This document shows, piece after piece, positions 5,662 through 8,760 of a stretch of 8,760 bases of DNA. Origin of the DNA: Candidatus Zhuqueibacterota bacterium 4484_219. GTDB taxonomy: Bacteria; Zhuqueibacterota; JdFR-76; 4484-219. The stretch covers positions 1-8,760 of the forward strand of contig MZGM01000037.1 of the NCBI GenBank assembly GCA_002085035.1. The letters run 5' to 3'. A program made the translations under genes and the position numbers. Every line of letters begins with the position of its first letter. Positions within the stretch are counted from its first letter, which is position 1. Below the pieces are notes generated by a model. It had not been told where the DNA came from and did not search any database. It saw only the letters and a list, made by a program, of their open reading frames with translations.

Positions 5662-7305
5662 ATGCTTGGGAAAATTTTCCTGATAGTGATCCTCTTTGTC
5701 TTACCCAAAGGCATGCAGGGTGAAACTCCCCTGTCTTCAGGGCAGAACTCTTTCCCACGTATTCGCAACATTAAAATTGTGATTCATGATATCTATGAAA
5801 CTGAACCCGACAAACGTGCCCGGTTTCCTTATCGTTTGGCCAATACCCTCCATTTCAAAACCAAAGATTTTGTAGTACGTCGAGAGCTACTTTTTCGCCG
5901 CGGCGACGTTGTGAATGATATTTTGCTTCAAGAGACCGAGCGCAATTTGCGTAACCTGCTTTTTTTCAAAGATGCCAACGTACGAAAAATTAACATTAAC
6001 CAACAACAGGTTGATGTTTTGGTAGAAGTCGAAGACCAATGGACTACCGTAATCGGAACGAAGTTTAGCCATGAAGCGGGTGAGTCCCTCTTTGGCATTC
6101 GACTGGAAGAATACAATGTGGGAGGATTTGGCCAAACTATCAAATTCAGTTATAGTCAGACTAAAGCGAGAAGCTATCGCGAAGCAGCGTTGATGGAACC
6201 GCGCATTTTGAATACCCGCTGGTCATTTACCTATATTCATAAAGAGCATTTCGATGGTCACTCAGATGTAGTAATCTTACACCGTCCTTTTTATTCACAA
6301 TTCAGCCGATTTTCTTCAGGGGTCTACTGGGAAAGGTTTGAAGGCGAGAGATACTTTTACCCGGATGTAGGAGAATCTTTGGCGTACGATTCAGAGCAGG
6401 CTACCTTTAAAACGTTTGTCTCACGACTGTTGGATTCGAACGGCTGGTGGCGCTCCGGGGTGTCATTTTTTTCCCTGAGCAAGAAAGATGATTACAAAAA
6501 GCCAGAGGATCGAAGCAGGGTAGAGCTGTCACAGGTCAAATTGCGACAGTTAACACTCGCTTTGAGTTATGCAAAGTTAACCTACATCGAAGAAACCTAT
6601 TTGGATCGCTTTGCTCGGACCGAAGACGTGCCGTTAGGACAGGTGGTTAATTTAATGCTGGGATGTACAAGCAGATTTTATGGTTCAAACGATAACAACG
6701 TTTATCTTGGAATGATCTGGGATCAAGCATGGAGAATGTGGAATACACATTACCTCTACATGGGATTTTACACCAGTTGCTATTTTTCTGGTCGAACATT
6801 CCGAAAATTGTGGCATGAAGGAAGTGTAAAATACTTCTGGCGTCTAGGGGCTCGCAATACTTTAGTGTCGAATTTTTGTCTGACTTTGGGAGAACGCATG
6901 CCGCCTGAGCGTCAGTTGTTCCTTGGTGGCATAAACGCAATCCGGGGGTTAGAAGAGAAGCAATTGGTGGGACAAAATCGCTGGATTTTAAATTTAGAAG
7001 ACCGATTTTTCACTAACTTGAATCTCTTCGATTTTTATCTTGGAGGTATTTTTTTCATCGATGTAGGTAATATTTGGTTTTCGACTTCTGATTTTGATTG
7101 GAAAAGCACCTGTGCCTCTGCCGGGTTCGGTTTACGCCTGGGTAATAGCCGGGTGTATGGCTCGAAGGTCACACGTTTGGATTTTGCTTTCCCAATTCAC
7201 GGACCGGTAAAATTTCAGGTCTGTTTTGCAACCGGCCAATTTTTTGGAGCTTTTAAGTCACTTTCCTACATCAATCCCTTTCCCAGACTATTTGGAGAGG
7301 AGTAA
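5662..7305 (+). CDS. Omp85/BamA-TamA superfamily outer-membrane protein with one POTRA domain
   Basis: This 547-residue protein starts with a signal peptide (MLGKIFLIVILFVLPKGMQG, cleavage near residue 20). A single POTRA-like domain follows at about 34-125: an initial beta strand, then VVRRELLFRRGDVV, the helix ETERNLRNLLFFKDANV and a closing strand QVDVLVEVED. The remaining roughly 420 residues alternate aromatic and polar residues as in a beta barrel and are long enough for 16 strands. Omp85 marks are FLGGINAIRGL (420-430), whose R428-G429 match the (V/I)RG(F/Y) motif of barrel loop 6, and the late strand RLDFAFPIHG. BamA normally has five POTRA domains and TamA three, so this is neither canonical BamA nor TamA. 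Single-POTRA barrels of this kind occur in several Gram-negative groups with unassigned roles. No Shine-Dalgarno is seen; the start is chosen from the signal peptide. A glycosyltransferase gene follows after nine bases. Confidence 0.88.
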   Translation: MLGKIFLIVILFVLPKGMQGETPLSSGQNSFPRIRNIKIVIHDIYETEPDKRARFPYRLANTLHFKTKDFVVRRELLFRRGDVVNDILLQETERNLRNLLFFKDANVRKININQQQVDVLVEVEDQWTTVIGTKFSHEAGESLFGIRLEEYNVGGFGQTIKFSYSQTKARSYREAALMEPRILNTRWSFTYIHKEHFDGHSDVVILHRPFYSQFSRFSSGVYWERFEGERYFYPDVGESLAYDSEQATFKTFVSRLLDSNGWWRSGVSFFSLSKKDDYKKPEDRSRVELSQVKLRQLTLALSYAKLTYIEETYLDRFARTEDVPLGQVVNLMLGCTSRFYGSNDNNVYLGMIWDQAWRMWNTHYLYMGFYTSCYFSGRTFRKLWHEGSVKYFWRLGARNTLVSNFCLTLGERMPPERQLFLGGINAIRGLEEKQLVGQNRWILNLEDRFFTNLNLFDFYLGGIFFIDVGNIWFSTSDFDWKSTCASAGFGLRLGNSRVYGSKVTRLDFAFPIHGPVKFQVCFATGQFFGAFKSLSYINPFPRLFGEE

Positions 7306-7314
7306 GAATTCGCT

Positions 7315-8085
7315 ATGAGTCACAAAAAGGTGATTGTGGTGATGCCAGCTTATAATGCTGAAAAAACTATCGAGAAGACCTACCAGGACATTCCTCGGGG
7401 GCTGGTGGACGAAATTATTGTAGTGGATGATGCCAGTCGTGACCGTACTATCGAAATAGCCCAGCGATTAGGACTTACCGTTATCGAACATCACAATAAT
7501 GTGGGATATGGTGGAAATCAAAAAACTTGCTACCGACATGCCCTGGCTCATGGAGCTGATATTATCGTTATGATTCATCCCGACTATCAATACGATGCAC
7601 GCCTGACTTACTACATGGTCGATCCTATCCGCAAAGGTTTTTTCGATATCATGTTAGGCTCCCGCATTCGTACTCGTGCCGAGGCTTTAGCCGGAGGTAT
7701 GCCGCTATATAAGTACATCAGCAATCGTTTTCTCACTTTCGTCGAAAACATTGTATTGGGCCAGAATATCTCTGACTTTCACACTGGTTTCCGTGCCTAT
7801 CATCGCAAGGTTTTGGAAACTATTCCCTTCGAATCCAATTCCAATGGTTTCGTTTTCGATAGTGAATTTCTGATCCAGGCCATCGCTTTTGGTTTTCGCA
7901 TTGGTGAAATCCCTGTACCGGTACGCTATATGCCCGAAGCTTCTTCTATCAATTTCACCAAAAGCACAATTTATGGAATATTGACTCTTTGGACGTTGGT
8001 GAAATATGTTTTGTTTCGGTTGCATCTAAAGGAATTCCCCCTATTTCAACCGAGGAAAACCGATGCCTGTAACACAGTTAAATAA
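7315..8085 (+). CDS. Glycosyltransferase family 2, polyprenyl-phosphate-sugar synthase-like
   Basis: This 256-residue GT-A fold enzyme belongs to the GT2 group that includes dolichyl/polyprenyl-phosphate mannose and glucose synthases. These move a sugar from a nucleotide donor to a lipid phosphate on the cytoplasmic face of the membrane. Motifs in order are VVMPAYNAEKTI (8-19), the nucleotide-binding DDASRD (38-43), NNVGYGGNQKTCY (61-73), HPDYQYD (88-94) in the place of the usual metal-binding D-x-D region, GSR (115-117), the acceptor-side segment DFHTGFRAY, and EASSINF. The C-terminal part (TIYGILTLWTLVKYVLF) is hydrophobic and amphipathic but short, so membrane attachment is probably peripheral. 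GGAGAGGAG at 7294-7302, inside the end of the preceding gene, serves as ribosome binding site with a 12-base spacer. The next gene overlaps its last 23 bases and encodes a likely user of a lipid-linked sugar. The exact sugar cannot be read from the sequence. Confidence 0.92.
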   Translation: MSHKKVIVVMPAYNAEKTIEKTYQDIPRGLVDEIIVVDDASRDRTIEIAQRLGLTVIEHHNNVGYGGNQKTCYRHALAHGADIIVMIHPDYQYDARLTYYMVDPIRKGFFDIMLGSRIRTRAEALAGGMPLYKYISNRFLTFVENIVLGQNISDFHTGFRAYHRKVLETIPFESNSNGFVFDSEFLIQAIAFGFRIGEIPVPVRYMPEASSINFTKSTIYGILTLWTLVKYVLFRLHLKEFPLFQPRKTDACNTVK

Positions 8086-8760
8086 TCCACACCAGATGGA
8101 ATTTACCTGGACTTCTTTTGTGGCAAATTCCAGAGTTCAACTTATTTTAATTGCCTATTTTGCCATCATGTTTCTCTTCACCAGGCTTGGCGAGGGTGGT
8201 CTGGCTAATTTTGATGATTGCTACTATGCCGAAAAAGCCAAAGAGATTCTACTGACCGGGGATTGGCTCACTCTTCATTACGATGGCCAACCGCGCTTCG
8301 ACAACGTTCCCCTATTCATGTGGCTGATGGCTATCATGTTCAAATTCTTCGGCATTTCTACCTACACTGCAAAATTTTTCTCGGCACTATCTGGGGTTGG
8401 AGTGGTGATTCTGGTTTACCTCTTTGCCAAGTACCTTTATGATCACTGGGTAGGATTTTTTTCATCGTTTTTTATGCTCACTACCCCATACTTTCTCAAA
8501 TATTCCCGCCATGCGATGATCGACACGACGTTGGCATTTTTCTTCATGCTCAGTTTGCTCTTTTTTTTGTGGGCAGTGAAAGGCCGGTACGGCTATTTTC
8601 TTCTATTTGGTCTGGCAGTGGGATTGTCCATTTTGCTAAAGAGTATCCTGGGGACTTTCCCAATTGTCATTGCCATTTTGTATTTGGTCCTCACTCGTCA
8701 GTGGCGAATTTTTCGACAGCCCCTTTTCTGGGCTGGTATCGGAGTAACGATAGTCGTAGC
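8063..8760 (+). CDS. ArnT/PMT-like (GT39 family) membrane glycosyltransferase, 3'-truncated by window edge
   Basis: The first 232 residues of an integral-membrane glycosyltransferase are present; related proteins run to about 500-600. Such enzymes take a sugar from a polyprenyl phosphate and add it to lipid A or a protein on the periplasmic side. A first membrane helix lies at about 25-42, then the periplasmic loop with acidic pair D51-D52 and the motif YYAEKAKEILLTGDWLTLHY. This corresponds to the DE-x-x-YAE-x-x-REML-x-SGDW segment of ArnT, with DD in place of DE. Next come PRFDNVPLFMW (77-87), matching YFEKPPLxYW, and YSRHAMIDTTLAFF (from 147), matching the family's R-x-A-x-x-D motif, with further helices at about 107-125, 130-146 and 155-172. 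The ATG at 8063 has GAGGA at 8052-8056, six bases ahead, and overlaps the upstream glycosyltransferase by 23 bases, a sign of translational coupling. Whether lipid A, glycan or protein is the acceptor is unknown. Confidence 0.9.
   Translation, partial: MPVTQLNNPHQMEFTWTSFVANSRVQLILIAYFAIMFLFTRLGEGGLANFDDCYYAEKAKEILLTGDWLTLHYDGQPRFDNVPLFMWLMAIMFKFFGISTYTAKFFSALSGVGVVILVYLFAKYLYDHWVGFFSSFFMLTTPYFLKYSRHAMIDTTLAFFFMLSLLFFLWAVKGRYGYFLLFGLAVGLSILLKSILGTFPIVIAILYLVLTRQWRIFRQPLFWAGIGVTIVV

Noticed and set aside
8218..8442. Second + strand open frame of 74 codons inside the last gene.
   Set aside because: It lies in another frame within the ArnT-like gene, whose conserved motifs cover the same bases.

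Overview
The window reads as an ordinary chromosomal stretch of a Gram-negative bacterium, with every recognisable gene on the + strand. An Omp85-type outer-membrane barrel shows that an outer membrane is present. The remnant of a type IX secretion (Por) sorting motif points to the broad Bacteroidota/Chlorobi/Calditrichota/KSB1-like group, where the NYPNPFNPST-type tail is common. The phylum is an inference; no rRNA or other phylogenetic marker gene was compared. Base composition is moderate to slightly AT-rich.

Bases 2-1866 hold a translation and RNA housekeeping cluster: the 3' part of rsmE (16S rRNA m3U1498 methyltransferase), a HINT-type nucleotide hydrolase (hinT), ribosomal protein bS21 (rpsU) behind a very strong Shine-Dalgarno, and a GatB/YqeY-domain protein. 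The order resembles the rsmE-mtaB-rpsU-yqeY end of the Bacillus dnaK region, with hinT where mtaB would be. An A-tract/T-tract hairpin at 1904-1951 closes the cluster. Bases 1999-5002 hold cvpA and a complete mutS2 with Smr domain, a pair often found together.

Bases 5009-5644 hold a gene that looks to be decaying. It has a signal-peptide core and a secreted-protein body, but no conventional start ahead of the signal sequence, and its C-terminal sorting domain stops after about 20 residues with both hallmark prolines changed to serine. This is the least ordinary part of the window.

Bases 5662-8760 hold an envelope block: a single-POTRA Omp85-family outer-membrane protein, then a GT2 glycosyltransferase of the polyprenyl-phosphate-sugar type, overlapped by 23 bases by the start of a GT39/ArnT-like membrane glycosyltransferase that runs off the window. 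The last two plausibly work in sequence: the GT2 makes a lipid-linked sugar on the cytoplasmic side, and the GT39 protein transfers the sugar to an envelope acceptor. I see no tRNA, rRNA, CRISPR array, transposon, integrase or defence system, and no convincing undescribed multi-gene system.
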